Source of the DNA: Cytobacillus firmus
GTDB taxonomy: Bacteria; Bacillota; Bacilli; Bacillales; Cytobacillaceae
Length of the DNA: 64,000 nucleotides
Direction: 5' to 3'
Assembly (NCBI RefSeq): GCF_023715565.1
Contig: NZ_JAMBOJ010000017.1
Coordinates: 1 to 64,000 of the forward strand
Of the stretch, positions 1 through 8,830 are shown piece after piece. Positions within the stretch are counted from its first letter, which is position 1; the number at the start of each line of letters is the position of its first letter. Made by a program: the position numbers and the translations under genes. The notes below the pieces were generated by a model. That model did not search any database. It had not been told where the DNA came from and saw only the letters and a list, made by a program, of their open reading frames with translations.

Positions 1-203
1 GGATTTAGCAGAGTATAAATCATTAGATAATTTAGGAGATGTTAGAAAAGAAGTGGATCGAGTGATCGAGGAATATAACCAGCATCGTTATCAATGGGGC
101 TTAAATAAAATGACCCCGGTGCAATACTGGGGCCATTTACTAGCCGCATAGGCGCTTTTTAAACTGTCCGTAAATCGGGGCACAGTTCAAATTTCAGGGA
201 CTG
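1..203 (+). mobile_element. 3' end of an IS3-family insertion sequence, cut by the window edge
   Basis: The first 151 bases encode the tail of an IS3-type transposase. It is followed by a short noncoding stretch whose sequence (around 163-200, reading ctgtccgtaaatcggggcac and on) looks like the terminal region of such an element. The exact outer end is not certain because the other terminal repeat lies outside the window. Confidence 0.55.
2..151 (+). CDS. IS3-family transposase (OrfB), C-terminal fragment
   Basis: Frame 2 is open from the window edge to the TAG at 149-151, giving 49 residues. The motif EEYNQHRYQWGLNKMTPVQY is the usual C-terminal signature of IS3/IS150-type OrfB integrases (a short YN..R.H.GL..MTP.Q.. 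block after the last acidic residue of the DDE core). The catalytic residues lie upstream of the window, so it cannot be judged whether the element is intact. Family assignment rests on this terminal block only. Confidence 0.7.
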   Translation, partial: DLAEYKSLDNLGDVRKEVDRVIEEYNQHRYQWGLNKMTPVQYWGHLLAA

Positions 204-247
204 GCGCTTTTTTATTTAAAAAAGGCAAGCTCCAGCCTGCCTTTTTT

Positions 248-427
248 TTACTGACCTTTATATTTCCCGTTATTTTTTGGTGCTTTTTCCTTTTTGGCTT
301 TATCCTTGTGTATTTTATTTGTATCAGCACTTCCAAATTCATGAGAGAATTCTGAATCAATGACAGCAGAATCGAAGCCTTTTTTATTCTTCTGCTGCGG
401 ATCATTTTTCTTGTTTCTTTTTGCCAC
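248..427 (-). CDS. small basic protein with an EFSxEFG motif, resembling gamma-type spore proteins
   Basis: This is a 59-residue ORF starting at GTG (427-425), 8 nt after a strong gaaaaggggg Shine-Dalgarno. The protein is lysine-rich at both ends and has a central block DSEFSHEFGSADTNK. The same E-F-[SG]-x-E-F-[SG] pattern occurs in the two small genes at 59.3-59.6 kb and recalls the QFGTEFASET block of gamma-type small acid-soluble spore proteins. A spore role is inferred from that resemblance and the organism. A longer overlapping reading frame on the same strand uses a different frame and lacks this ribosome site, so I rejected it. Confidence 0.5.
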   Translation of the reverse strand: MAKRNKKNDPQQKNKKGFDSAVIDSEFSHEFGSADTNKIHKDKAKKEKAPKNNGKYKGQ

Positions 428-501
428 CTGTCTAACCCCCTTTTCACTTTCATTATTAGTTTGAAGTGAAAAAAGAGGGTTTATTCATAAAAAGAGACTT
501 A

Positions 502-1380
502 TTAATCTTCCCAATATTTATATAATGCCTGTGTACCGCTGTTTTCTTCTCCCTTTTCAGCGAGCTCAGCATACATTTTCTTTGCTAGGGAGAGCCCTGG
601 TGTCATCATGCCCATTGCTTCTGCTTCATCTAAAGCAATATTCATGTCCTTAATAAAATGTTTAATGTAAAAGCCCGGTTCAAAGTTTCCCTCAATCATT
701 CTGGGTGCCAGATTAGATAAGGACCAGCTGCCCGCTGCACCAGATGATATGCTTTGAAGAACTGTTTTCGGGTCCAAACCTGCTTTTTCTGCATAAACGA
801 CTGCTTCACATACCCCGATCATATTTGATGCAATCGCAATTTGATTACACATTTTCGTATGCTGTCCGGATCCTGCTTTTCCTTGATAAACGATATTTGT
901 TCCGAGAAGATTGAGGATCGGTTCTACGGCCAGAAATGCCTCCCTGTCTCCTCCTGCCATAATTGAAAGACGGGCATCTCTTGCACCTACATCTCCTCCG
1001 GAAACCGGCGCGTCTAATGCATGTATGCCTAACTTGCCTGCCTCTTCATATATTCTTTTAGCCAATGTTGGAGTCGAAGTGGTCATGTCAATTACATATG
1101 TATTGCTTCTGCCATTTGTGATAATGCCTTTTTCCCCGAGATACACTTCCTCAACATCTGCGGGATAACCAACAATGGTAATAATAACATCTGCTTTCTT
1201 TGCAACTGCTGAAGGTGTTTCAGCCCACTCTGCGCCATGCTCTATCAGTTCAAAAGCTTTCTCTTTTGTTCTTGTATACACTACTAATGGATAGCCGGCT
1301 TTCAACAAGTGTCCCGCCATGCTCTTGCCCATAACCCCTGTTCCTACAAACCCGATAACTGTGTTTTCAGGTGAAATCAT
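502..1380 (-). CDS. ykwC: beta-hydroxyacid dehydrogenase, NAD(P)-dependent (YkwC-like)
   Basis: The 292-residue protein is full length for the 3-hydroxyisobutyrate / tartronate-semialdehyde reductase family, which oxidises or reduces short beta-hydroxyacids in the cytoplasm. An N-terminal Rossmann fold shows the glycine motif GFVGTGVMGKSMA (about residues 10-22). The family substrate-binding motif is seen in DAPVSGGDVGARDA (about 123-136), and the catalytic-lysine block GSGQHTKMCNQI follows near 170-181. The start has an aaaggagaggg site. It is the terminal ykwC of a block that matches B. subtilis order (ykwC near ptsHI). The true substrate cannot be told from sequence. Confidence 0.85.
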   Translation of the reverse strand: MISPENTVIGFVGTGVMGKSMAGHLLKAGYPLVVYTRTKEKAFELIEHGAEWAETPSAVAKKADVIITIVGYPADVEEVYLGEKGIITNGRSNTYVIDMTTSTPTLAKRIYEEAGKLGIHALDAPVSGGDVGARDARLSIMAGGDREAFLAVEPILNLLGTNIVYQGKAGSGQHTKMCNQIAIASNMIGVCEAVVYAEKAGLDPKTVLQSISSGAAGSWSLSNLAPRMIEGNFEPGFYIKHFIKDMNIALDEAEAMGMMTPGLSLAKKMYAELAEKGEENSGTQALYKYWED

Positions 1381-1469
1381 GGTACCCTCTCCTTTGAAAT
1401 TTCTGAATTTTTTATATTAATTCTACCATTACTTTTGTATGAATAAAAATATTAGGATCTCCAAACGAC

Positions 1470-1494
1470 AAAAGACCAGGTAAATACCTGGTCC
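1470..1494 (-). terminator. Rho-independent terminator of the lipoprotein gene
   Basis: Perfect stem gaccaggt/acctggtc at 1474-1493 with a short T run on the minus strand, located 60 nt after the stop of the gene that ends at 1554. Confidence 0.6.
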
Positions 1495-1553
1495 ATCCCC
1501 AATTTTATGCGAGTAATTTATAATACCCAAATCAGAATAATATAAAACACTCT

Positions 1554-2015
1554 TTAAAGCTGAGAGGAAAAGTTGTTTAAGAATGCTCTCGCTACTACTT
1601 CATCCTCATTTATTATTTCGACGGAAACTGCATCTTCATTCACAATCATTTTTTCTATATCGAAAACGTGCAGATCCTGTGTAAGAGGAATGGGATTCAT
1701 AAAAATATAGTTCCCCTTTTCATTATTGACTTCTATATATTCCCCATCAATAATAGTATCCTCCCCATAAATAAACTCATCAGTCCCCAGGGCAGCAGCC
1801 AGTTTTTCATTATGTATGGAAACCTTTACTTTGTATAATTCTTCCTCCGAAAGAATTTTATCATTAATTTTAAACCGGAACTGAAGCTCATTGTTTTTAG
1901 TCAGCAGGGCCTCAGCATGACTATTGACGATTGAATCCTGTGTACCCTGCATGCAGCCTGACAGTAGCAATGCCAATAGTACGGCGAACATCAGGTTAAT
2001 GAATCTTTTCTTCAT
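1554..2015 (-). CDS. small lipoprotein of unknown function
   Basis: A 153-residue protein. The start was placed at the ATG of 2015-2013 because an aaaaggaggaattctta site precedes it; an upstream in-frame ATG at 2060 lacks one. Residues 1-22 form a lipoprotein signal peptide with lipobox LLSGC, so the mature protein should be a diacylglyceryl-modified, outer-leaflet protein. The mature part is acidic, contains no domain I recognise, and looks like a short beta-rich module (for example DGEYIEVNNEKGNYIF). It is monocistronic with its own terminator. Function unknown. Confidence 0.7.
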   Translation of the reverse strand: MKKRFINLMFAVLLALLLSGCMQGTQDSIVNSHAEALLTKNNELQFRFKINDKILSEEELYKVKVSIHNEKLAAALGTDEFIYGEDTIIDGEYIEVNNEKGNYIFMNPIPLTQDLHVFDIEKMIVNEDAVSVEIINEDEVVARAFLNNFSSQL

Positions 2016-2121
2016 TAAGAATTCCTCCTTTTCATTAACTTTTCCATTACTGACTGCCAATAAACCCCAATTGTATAACTTAATTAGAAATCCTGGAAAT
2101 AACAGAAATGAGCATAAATGA

Positions 2122-2145
2122 AAGAAGCCGTTATTAGGCTTCTTC
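2122..2145 (-). terminator. terminator of the short gene at 2144-2260
   Basis: Hairpin gaagaagcc/ggcttcttt with a 6-7 nt loop followed on the minus strand by tttcattt. It lies immediately after (and touches) the stop codon of the 38-codon gene, which supports a separate short transcript there. Confidence 0.5.
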
Positions 2146-2260
2146 AGTGTAAAACGCGGCTTAAAAATGCACTTTGTTTCTCATATAAGTCGTTCTGCTG
2201 TCTTTCTTTAATGCACCTATATCGATCATGAAAGAGAAAGCTGATTATTATGGTAACCAT
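2144..2260 (-). CDS. putative small protein (38 aa), own promoter and terminator
   Basis: ATG at 2260-2258 lies 9 nt after an aaaggag Shine-Dalgarno, and the frame is open for 38 codons to a TGA at 2146-2144, at the foot of a terminator hairpin. A tataat box lies about 20 nt before the ribosome site (minus strand, near 2293-2298). The peptide begins with a hydrophobic stretch (MVTIIISFLFH), then becomes charged (KERQQNDLYEKQ). No homology is known to me. The combination of promoter, ribosome site and terminator is the evidence; conservation would be needed to be sure. Confidence 0.45.
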   Translation of the reverse strand: MVTIIISFLFHDRYRCIKERQQNDLYEKQSAFLSRVLH

Positions 2261-2377
2261 GTTCCATCTCTCCTTTTGTTATTGTAGGTTAATTATAGGA
2301 GAGTTTCTGATTTTGGATAACAACCATAAGATGTGATTTCTGTCATCCTTAAGACTGAGAACCATAAAGAAAAAAAT

Positions 2378-2404
2378 AAACCGGCCTTTAAAGGCCGGTT
2401 TAAA
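2378..2404 (-). terminator. terminator of ptsHI
   Basis: Perfect palindrome aaaccggcctttaaaggcc (continuing ggttt), followed on the minus strand by a T-rich run (attttttt). It lies about 105 nt beyond the ptsI stop. Confidence 0.8.
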
Positions 2405-2510
2405 AAGGGGGGAAAATGAGAATGATCAGCTTAATTAAGTCTGACCTAAGTGCTTACTTCTAATTTACCCGGGTGATTATATTTAAAACTTATAGAATGT
2501 TACATTTTGA

Positions 2511-4226
2511 TTACAGTTTAGCAGTGTCTTTTACAGCTTGGACTACTTCTTCAGCTGTATTCATATGAAGAGCTTTTTCAGCCAGGGCTTCCATGTCTTT
2601 TTTGTTCAGACGGCTGATTTGAGAACGGGCTTTAAGTATTGAAGTAGCGCTCATCGAGAACTCGTCAAGACCTAATCCCAGCAGCAACGGAATTGCCGTT
2701 TCGTCCCCGGCCATTTCACCGCACATGCCAGCCCATTTTCCTTCTTTATGCGCTGCGTCAATTACCATTTTAACTAAACGCAGAATCGCAGGATTATACG
2801 GCTGGTAAAGATAAGAAACACGCTCATTCATGCGGTCTGCAGCCATAGTGTACTGGATTAAATCATTTGTTCCTACACTGAAGAAATCGACTTCCTTAGC
2901 GAATTGCTCAGCCATAACAGCAGTTGAAGGAATTTCAACCATAATTCCAATTTCAATGTTATCGGCAACTTGTATGCCCTCGCTAACTAGCTTCTGTTTT
3001 TCTTCTTCAAGGATTGCTTTACCCTGACGGAATTCATCAAGAGTTGCAATCATAGGGAACATGATTTTCAGGTTTCCATAGGAACTTGCTCTTAATAAAG
3101 CCCTCAATTGCGTCCTGAACATATCCTGTTCTTCCAGACATAGGCGAATAGCACGGAAGCCTAGGAATGGGTTCATTTCCTTTGGAAGATTAAGATAAGG
3201 AAGCTCCTTATCCCCGCCGATATCCAGTGTACGGACTACAACCGATTTTCCGCTCATTCCTTCGAGTACAGCTTTGTATGATTCAAACTGCTCATCTTCT
3301 GTTGGAAGCTGATCTCTTCCCATATATAGAAATTCCGTACGGTAAAGGCCAACGCCTTCTCCGCCATTTTCAACTACACCCTTCAAGTCTTTAGGAGTCC
3401 CAATATTGGCAGCCAATTCAACATGATGGCCATCAGCTGTCACTGATTTCTCATTGACAAGCTTGGCCCACTCAGCTTTTTGCTCCTCGAATTTCCGGTG
3501 CTCTTCTTTGTATTCAGCGATAGCCTCCGGGGTCGGATTAATATGTACCAAACCTTTTAATCCATCCACGATAACCATGTCGCCATTATTAATTTGCTTT
3601 GTAGAATCCTTTGTTCCAACTACTGCTGGAATTTCCATGGAACGGGCCATAATGGCCGAGTGAGATGTTCTTCCGCCAATGTCAGTTGTAAATCCTTTAA
3701 CGAACTGGCGATTTAGCTGAGCAGTATCGGATGGTGTCAAGTCTTCAGCGATGATGATAACTTCTTCTGCAATCATGCTAGGATTCACTACTTGTACTCC
3801 GAGCAAATGTGAAAGTACACGTTTCGTTACGTCACGGATATCCGCTGCACGCTCTTTCATGTATTCATTGTCCATTTGTTCAAACATAGTAATGAACATA
3901 TCCGCAGTGTCTTTTAAAGCAGATTCAGCATTTACATTTTCTGTTTTGATTTTATCTTCAATTGGCGAGATTAATTCCGGATCACTCAATACTAGAAGAT
4001 GAGCATCAAAAATAGCTGCTTTATCTGCACCCAGCTCTTTATGGGCATTATCGCGAATAACTTCCAATTCACCTTTAGATTCAGCTAAGGCTGATTGAAA
4101 GCGTTCCACTTCCTGTTCAGCATTTTCGACTGTCACTTTATCAAAAGAGAGATCCGGCTCAACCAAACGGTAAGCCTTTGCAATAGCAATACCGCTTGAC
4201 GCCGCAATACCATTTAAAAAGCTCAT
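2511..4226 (-). CDS. ptsI: phosphoenolpyruvate-protein phosphotransferase (Enzyme I of the PTS)
   Basis: This 571-residue cytoplasmic enzyme takes phosphate from phosphoenolpyruvate onto its own histidine and passes it to HPr, the first step of all PTS sugar uptake. The phosphohistidine motif [12 protein letters not shown] puts the active His at residue 189. The C-terminal PEP-binding TIM barrel shows the R-containing blocks [11 protein letters not shown] and FLGFRAIR, the acidic metal site MVEIPS and FFSVGTNDL, and the cysteine motif GMCGEMAG. Length and order match the family. The ptsH stop and ptsI start share one base, so the two genes are translationally coupled. Confidence 0.97.
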   Translation of the reverse strand: MSFLNGIAASSGIAIAKAYRLVEPDLSFDKVTVENAEQEVERFQSALAESKGELEVIRDNAHKELGADKAAIFDAHLLVLSDPELISPIEDKIKTENVNAESALKDTADMFITMFEQMDNEYMKERAADIRDVTKRVLSHLLGVQVVNPSMIAEEVIIIAEDLTPSDTAQLNRQFVKGFTTDIGGRTSHSAIMARSMEIPAVVGTKDSTKQINNGDMVIVDGLKGLVHINPTPEAIAEYKEEHRKFEEQKAEWAKLVNEKSVTADGHHVELAANIGTPKDLKGVVENGGEGVGLYRTEFLYMGRDQLPTEDEQFESYKAVLEGMSGKSVVVRTLDIGGDKELPYLNLPKEMNPFLGFRAIRLCLEEQDMFRTQLRALLRASSYGNLKIMFPMIATLDEFRQGKAILEEEKQKLVSEGIQVADNIEIGIMVEIPSTAVMAEQFAKEVDFFSVGTNDLIQYTMAADRMNERVSYLYQPYNPAILRLVKMVIDAAHKEGKWAGMCGEMAGDETAIPLLLGLGLDEFSMSATSILKARSQISRLNKKDMEALAEKALHMNTAEEVVQAVKDTAKL

Positions 4227-4492
4227 TATTCAGCCAATCCTTCTTTTTTCAATGTTTCTTCAAGGCTGTTAAGAGCATCCTGTTCATCACTGCCTTCAGC
4301 AAAAATTGTAATATCGGCACCTTGTCCAACACCTAAAGACATAACGCCCATGATTGATTTCAGGTTAACTTTCTTTTCTTTATATTCAAGGTGAATTTCT
4401 GAATCAAATTTGCTTGCAGCTTGTACAAGCATTGTAGCTGGACGAGCGTGAATTCCTGTTTCTGCAGTTACTTTAAATTGTTTTTGTACCAT
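4226..4492 (-). CDS. ptsH: phosphocarrier protein HPr
   Basis: HPr of 88 residues carries phosphate from Enzyme I to the sugar-specific EII permeases. Its His15 lies in TGIHARPAT and its regulatory Ser46 in [11 protein letters not shown]. In Firmicutes Ser46 is phosphorylated by HPrK/P so that HPr-Ser46-P can act as CcpA co-repressor in carbon catabolite repression; both sites are intact here. It is preceded by an agggatcaatctcc-type region on the plus strand (ggagattgatccct on the coding strand). It forms an operon with ptsI; unlike in B. subtilis no ptsG precedes it. Confidence 0.97.
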   Translation of the reverse strand: MVQKQFKVTAETGIHARPATMLVQAASKFDSEIHLEYKEKKVNLKSIMGVMSLGVGQGADITIFAEGSDEQDALNSLEETLKKEGLAE

Positions 4493-4935
4493 AAGGGATC
4501 AATCTCCTTCGTATTATTGAATATGAATTAAGATGTGCAAGGCGTTGCCTCACGAACTTAATAACGGGAACTGGATTTTTTTAGCAAAACCAGCAGCAGG
4601 ATGAAACCGTTATATTCCGTCCTATATGCTGTTTTATTTTTTCCAATGCCGTATTATTCATGTATATAGTTGTCCAAAAAGGCAGAGAAATAGTGCAATC
4701 ACTTCTTTTCGAAACTCCTCTGCTTGTCGGACACTTCCATAGAATCAGGTAATATTACCGGGCTGTAATTAAGTCTTCGGACAACTTACATCTCAGACAA
4801 AAGAATAGCATTTCACATTCATTTAGACAATGAAAAACCCTCAATTTTTAACGTTTGTTCACATTTTTTTCGGTAAAACGCTTACATTTGCCAAGGATTT
4901 CTACTTATCATTTGAGTTATATCGTTCCTTTAAAT
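4493..4935. other. 443-bp intergenic leader region of ptsHI
   Basis: No ORF with a ribosome site was found here. The region is AT-rich and presumably holds the ptsHI promoter and untranslated leader. I see no clear RAT-type antiterminator hairpin and no convincing -35/-10 pair that I would defend. Confidence 0.4.
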
Positions 4936-5226
4936 CTATGGCATTTCATGATACTTATCTTGTTTTCTAACCAGTTTGGATGTTTCTTTGTATTGAAGTA
5001 TGTTGTAGCCTATTCTCATTTTTGAAATGGTCCCCTTTAGAGCGGTTTCATGATCACCTTCCCGATCCGTATAGAGTGTAACAAGATCTGAGACTGATCG
5101 GGCCAACATTTCTATTACATATTTCAAGTCATCATGACGATAAGATGTATTGTCTTCCATTAGGTGCTCAAGGATATCCTGAGATAAGCTTTTTACTCTG
5201 TATGCTTTTTCTTTATCAAGGTTCAT
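4936..5226 (-). CDS. conserved-type hypothetical protein, 96 aa, all-helical
   Basis: The ORF starts at ATG after aaggcgggataaacag. The protein is hydrophilic and predicted helical from composition (KEKAYRVKSLSQDILEHLM; DDLKYVIEMLARSVSDLV), with no signal peptide, membrane segment or cysteine. I do not recognise the family. It stands alone between two intergenic gaps. Coding status is supported by the ribosome site and codon use; function is unknown. Confidence 0.6.
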   Translation of the reverse strand: MNLDKEKAYRVKSLSQDILEHLMEDNTSYRHDDLKYVIEMLARSVSDLVTLYTDREGDHETALKGTISKMRIGYNILQYKETSKLVRKQDKYHEMP

Positions 5227-5720
5227 CTGTTTATCCCGCCTTTTTGATTAATTTTTCAATTATATGCGGGCCAGAAAACTGTAATGCCGTAAACTCTGCA
5301 ATAAAACACTAGCATTTACCTTTTGGGGAAATTTGGGCCATCCTGATTAAAAAAGTTCTCATAAGATAAAAGGCCATTGTTAACTCTTAATTCTCTAATG
5401 GTGAATAGCAAATCTGTTGTCATATGCGGCTCTTTTTCCATTTTCCGTATACCCTCTAGCTTATCCCCTTAATCACAAACGTTGCGAAAACAGCCTAAAC
5501 ATAAAAACGCACAGATTTAAAAATCCATGCGTTAAAGTGGCTATTGTACCTTTACGTTTTTCAGTATGTTCCAAACGAAAATTTAAATACCGGCAGCCGT
5601 AATAGCGGCTCAAACAGCAGTACCGGGAAGAAAAGTATTATTTTTTGTTACCAGACAGAGGACTTGTTCCCTACCCTAACTTTTTCACCATCATCATAGT
5701 TTTTTTACAATAAATGTTAA
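5227..5720. other. 494-bp intergenic region without a supported gene
   Basis: A 61-codon plus-strand frame here has no ribosome site and no protein-like composition. No tRNA, riboswitch or clear terminator was seen. Confidence 0.4.
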
Positions 5721-6464
5721 TCATTCTTCGTAAATCATTTTCCTTGTCATGCCTCCATCCACTGTAATATTTTCACCTGTTATAAAGTCATTATCCGCAT
5801 GGGCTAAAAATAGACAGGTCCTAGCAATATCGTCAGGTTTTCCGACTCTGCCGGAAAAATGCTGTTTATGGTCAACCTCTCTGAGACTTTCATAATCGCC
5901 TGTTTCAATCCACCTGGGGCTTATGCAATTGACCCTGATCCCCTTTTCAGCGAGGGTACTGGCCATCGCGTGGGTAATGGCCGCAATACCACCTTTTGAA
6001 GCTGAGTATGCTTCTGTCCCGCTTTCTGACATTACCGCTCTTGTTGATGAAAGGTTGATAATACAGGAACCTTGTTTCATCAATTTGGCAGCCTCCCTGC
6101 TGCACAGGAATACACTTCGAAGATTCGTATTGATTACTTCCTCCCACATTTCCACACTTAAATCAAAGAACGAATGAAACTTGGATATGCCTGCATTATT
6201 TATCAGGATATCAATAGCACCAAATGCCTCAAATGATTTTGTGATTAGTTCCTTTATTTCAGTTTCTTTCTTAACATCTGTTTTAATGAACAGGCTATTC
6301 ATGCCCGTTTGATTCATATGTTGTTCTAGCTGTTTCCCATTCAATTCATCAATGTCTGCGATAACAATATTGGCCTCTTTCTTTGCGAATGACTGGGCAA
6401 TACTCTTGCCTATTCCGCTGGCTGCACCCGTAACAATGACTGTTTTTCCTTTAAAATCGTTCAT
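5721..6464 (-). CDS. short-chain dehydrogenase/reductase (SDR)
   Basis: A 247-residue classical SDR, a soluble NAD(P)-dependent oxidoreductase. The cofactor motif TGAASGIG occupies residues 12-19, the NNAG motif is in INNAGIS (about 88-94), the catalytic Ser lies in INLSSTRAV, and the YSASK motif supplies catalytic Tyr and Lys (about 154-158). The C-terminal FITGENITVDGGM block is typical of glucose-1-dehydrogenase / 3-oxoacyl-ACP reductase-like SDRs. An acidic residue after beta-2 (ADID) suggests NAD(H) preference. It is monocistronic; the substrate cannot be assigned from sequence. Confidence 0.85.
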   Translation of the reverse strand: MNDFKGKTVIVTGAASGIGKSIAQSFAKKEANIVIADIDELNGKQLEQHMNQTGMNSLFIKTDVKKETEIKELITKSFEAFGAIDILINNAGISKFHSFFDLSVEMWEEVINTNLRSVFLCSREAAKLMKQGSCIINLSSTRAVMSESGTEAYSASKGGIAAITHAMASTLAEKGIRVNCISPRWIETGDYESLREVDHKQHFSGRVGKPDDIARTCLFLAHADNDFITGENITVDGGMTRKMIYEE

Positions 6465-6569
6465 ATTTGCACATCCCTTCGAAATTTTCTATTGCTTTTA
6501 TACCCAGTTTTCTTTGCCTTCTATTCAATTGGCTGTTTTCGCAAAGTTTGTTGCTATTTATATTATATT

Positions 6570-6770
6570 TACTGAGTTGATTGTAGTGGAAGGTGCGAGA
6601 TCCTCGAAAATGCATTCGCATTCTCTTCGTGCGGTGTTTACTCAAGGTAGCTTATTCAACGTCCTACGGGAGTAGCGGGACAGGTGAGACCCCACAGACG
6701 CGTAGCGTCGAGGAGGCTCACCGCCCGCCCTGTGGTTCGCTGAGCATCCTCTCACTGCAATCAACGGACA
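6570..6770. repeat. Bacillaceae-type GC-rich interspersed repeat with an internal insert
   Basis: The stretch from gattgtagtggaaggtgcga through gcgggacaggtgagacccc, cgtcgaggaggctcaccg and ccctgtggttcgctgagcat to caatcaac has the layout of a short interspersed repeat familiar from many Bacillaceae genomes (tgcgagatcctgcggg ... gacgcgtagcgtcgaggagg ... cccgcgg). Here the first half seems split by about 60 bp (roughly 6602-6665) between atcct and acgggag. ORFs read through it on both strands are artefacts of its composition. Confidence 0.5.
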
Positions 6771-6901
6771 ACATTGATAAGCGAAAAACAACAATTTATA
6801 CGAAAAGAGCCATTCAATTACACTGCATAGCAATAGCAAAGACACCTGATATGATCAAGTGTCTTTGCTATTGCTATTTATTTGCAGCTTCATAGCTTTT
6901 T

Positions 6902-7096
6902 TCAGCTTCTGGGTGAATCTAAATAATGATATATAACATGTCCGCCTCTCTGTGCGATTCCGCGAAAATGCTTAAAATCCTCCCTTTTTACGATGACACT
7001 GCGAAAATGAAGAAAATCTTCTTTTGACACATGATATTCAGAAATGGTTCCATTTTTTAATTGTTCAAGCACTTCTTGAATTTGTTCATGATTCAT
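6902..7096 (-). CDS. conserved-type small protein, 64 aa
   Basis: The start was chosen at ATG 7096-7094, which follows aaaagggagttctggata; the longer frame to 7135 has no ribosome site. The protein is short, hydrophilic and soluble (HEQIQEVLEQLKNGTISEYH ... VKREDFKHFRGIAQRGGHV), ending with HYLDSPRS. It looks like one of the small helix-plus-basic-tail proteins common in Bacillus genomes but I cannot name the family. It is a single gene upstream of ykvS and divergent from it. Confidence 0.6.
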   Translation of the reverse strand: MNHEQIQEVLEQLKNGTISEYHVSKEDFLHFRSVIVKREDFKHFRGIAQRGGHVIYHYLDSPRS

Positions 7097-7370
7097 TATC
7101 CAGAACTCCCTTTTATTACATTCTTTCTTTATCATAAATAAAGTGCTGCCAATTTTGAAGCATCTAATAGTATATTTGCATATCGATATTTTTTCTGAAT
7201 ATTAAATATTTTTAATGTGCAAAAGAATTTTATCTGGTATAATATTACCAACCTTAAGAATGTAATATTTTACCTTGGCAACACCGAATTGCAAAATTCT
7301 TTACGCATTTCAAAATATAGTGCAAACTGTTACTACCAGCAAAAGAAATGGACAAAAGGAGAGATGCTTT

Positions 7371-7559
7371 TTGAAGAAAGCAGAGGTTGGCAATATTATT
7401 GAGTTTCGTGACGGACTACAGGGCATTGTAGAAAAAGTAAATGAGAATTCAGTTATTGTAGATTTAACGTACATGGATAACTACCGTGATCTCGAATTAG
7501 ATCAGAGAACAGTTGTCAATCATAAAAATTATAAGGTTGTCAGAGAATCAGCAGTATAA
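7371..7559 (+). CDS. ykvS: YkvS-like protein (DUF2187)
   Basis: A 62-residue protein with a TTG start at 7371, 9 nt after aaaggagag. The core (AEVGNIIEFRDGLQGIVEKV ... ENSVIVDLT) reads as a small SH3-like beta barrel as in the DUF2187/YkvS family, in which a V-x-x-x-E-F-x-x-G-x-x-G-x-V pattern is typical. The biochemical role is not known. Its place between the ptsHI and clpE neighbourhoods agrees with the B. subtilis map. Longer upstream frames lack ribosome sites. Confidence 0.75.
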   Translation: MKKAEVGNIIEFRDGLQGIVEKVNENSVIVDLTYMDNYRDLELDQRTVVNHKNYKVVRESAV

Positions 7560-7592
7560 AAGAACAAAAAATGAAAGCGTATTCTTTCGCCC

Positions 7593-7626
7593 AAAAAGCA
7601 GCTCTTATTGCTGCTTTTTGTTTTTG
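7593..7626 (+). terminator. terminator of ykvS
   Basis: Stem aaaaagcag/ctgcttttt around tcttatt, followed by tgtttttg; 34 nt after the ykvS stop. Confidence 0.75.
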
Positions 7627-7763
7627 CTCTTTGTCTGATCCAAACCACCACCCATTTGCGTCTCCACATTATTTACTCTCCAGTTATGGCCTCCTGCTTA
7701 GGAGGCCGGAACTTTATCGATGTCTAACGGGTCAGTAAGAGCCCCGCTGATTGAAGCTTCACT

Positions 7764-7874
7764 TTATTCTTTCTCCCCTGACAGCTCTTTTAAGGATTTC
7801 ACTTTCCCATGAGGATGTTGATCCTGCTTTCTTACTGTCCATGCACGCTCTTTTTCTCTTTTTGATTTCGTCAT
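7764..7874 (-). CDS. very small conserved-type protein, 36 aa (DUF6254-like)
   Basis: ATG at 7874-7872 lies 8 nt after a perfect ggaggt site and the frame is open to TAA at 7766-7764. The peptide begins MTKSKREKERAWTVRKQDQ and continues HPHGKVKSLKEL, i.e. a basic helix followed by a short tail. I recall this as the pattern of the DUF6254 family of tiny Bacillus proteins; that recollection is from memory. Function unknown. It is divergent from the CPBP protease gene. Confidence 0.6.
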   Translation of the reverse strand: MTKSKREKERAWTVRKQDQHPHGKVKSLKELSGEKE

Positions 7875-8025
7875 TTTACATACCTCCCTTCATATGGGCT
7901 TATGATTCGCATTTCTGCACTATTTTATCTTAGCGTTACCAAAGAAATCTTTTCCTTACTTTTTATGTTTGTTTTTTGTTAGAATAGTGTTTGGTTATTT
8001 TTTTGTTTGAAAGGAGTTAAATTAA

Positions 8026-8637
8026 TTGAAAAATATTGCTGCAGATGTCCGTTTTGTTGGCGGGCTGGTACTCGCACATCTGCTTATGTATTTTACATTT
8101 CAAGATAAATCAATTTTCTGGTATATCTTTTCTGCTTCTTTACTGCTGCTAATCAGTTATTCCATCATAATGGAAGAAGTGGAAGACAAGGCTTCTTTTG
8201 GGACTTTCATTACCTATGGAACTCTTTCAGGCTTTCTTCTATACGGACTGTTTTGGATGGGATACAGTTTATTTGATATGCTCAGCCTCCCCTTAGTTAA
8301 ACAGGTTGAACAATTATACGGCCGGTTTTCACCTTCGTTTATTTGGCACTATATTGTGCTTATATTAATAATAGTTCCTGGAGAAGAGGTGTTTTGGAGA
8401 GGGTTCGTTCAAAAAAGATTAATGAAACATACGACTGTTAAGGTAAGCATCATTTTATCTTCTCTCCTCTATACTTCTGTCCATTTTTATTCAGGATACT
8501 GGATGCTCGCTTTTGCAGCATTAATCGCAGGTCTCTTCTGGGGATGGCTATATGCCTGGAAAAGAAGCATTCCCTTAGTAATCGTCTCCCATCTGATTTT
8601 TGACTTGTTATTATTCGTTCTGCTCCCCTTTAATTAG
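8026..8637 (+). CDS. CPBP-family intramembrane protease (CAAX/Abi type)
   Basis: A 203-residue integral membrane protein with a TTG start after aaaggag (spacing 9). It has about six hydrophobic segments. The CPBP (type II CAAX protease) motifs are present: EEVFWRGFVQ (motif 1, EExxxR at about 123-128), a downstream H in TSVHFYSGYW, and a third motif with SHLIFDLL near the C terminus. These proteins cleave substrates within the membrane or modify prenylated/peptide products. There is no bacteriocin operon beside it, so a housekeeping or regulatory role is likelier than self-immunity. Confidence 0.8.
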   Translation: MKNIAADVRFVGGLVLAHLLMYFTFQDKSIFWYIFSASLLLLISYSIIMEEVEDKASFGTFITYGTLSGFLLYGLFWMGYSLFDMLSLPLVKQVEQLYGRFSPSFIWHYIVLILIIVPGEEVFWRGFVQKRLMKHTTVKVSIILSSLLYTSVHFYSGYWMLAFAALIAGLFWGWLYAWKRSIPLVIVSHLIFDLLLFVLLPFN

Positions 8638-8830
8638 ATGTACTTCTATTAACTGCAGTGATGATCAGACAATTCTTAGCGGATTGTCTTTTTTAAATTT
8701 TCGTCGAGTCTTGTCGATGTTTTACATAAATGGTAATGTACAAATAAATAGGAATTTATATGTAACTCTTTATTTTCAAATACGTCTAATTTTGCAAAGG
8801 CGCTGACACACAACGGGAGGATGAAACGTG

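Noticed and set aside
187-453. 88-codon minus-strand frame
   Set aside because: The overlapping GTG frame at 248-427 has the better ribosome site and a protein-like motif; the 88-codon frame has neither.
2258-2267. 13-codon peptide starting at 2267
   Set aside because: The ribosome site is only 2 nt away; the in-phase alternative at 2260 is better spaced.
4493-4935. RAT/GlcT antiterminator leader before ptsH
   Set aside because: No paired hairpins of the ptsG leader type were seen, and ptsG is absent here.
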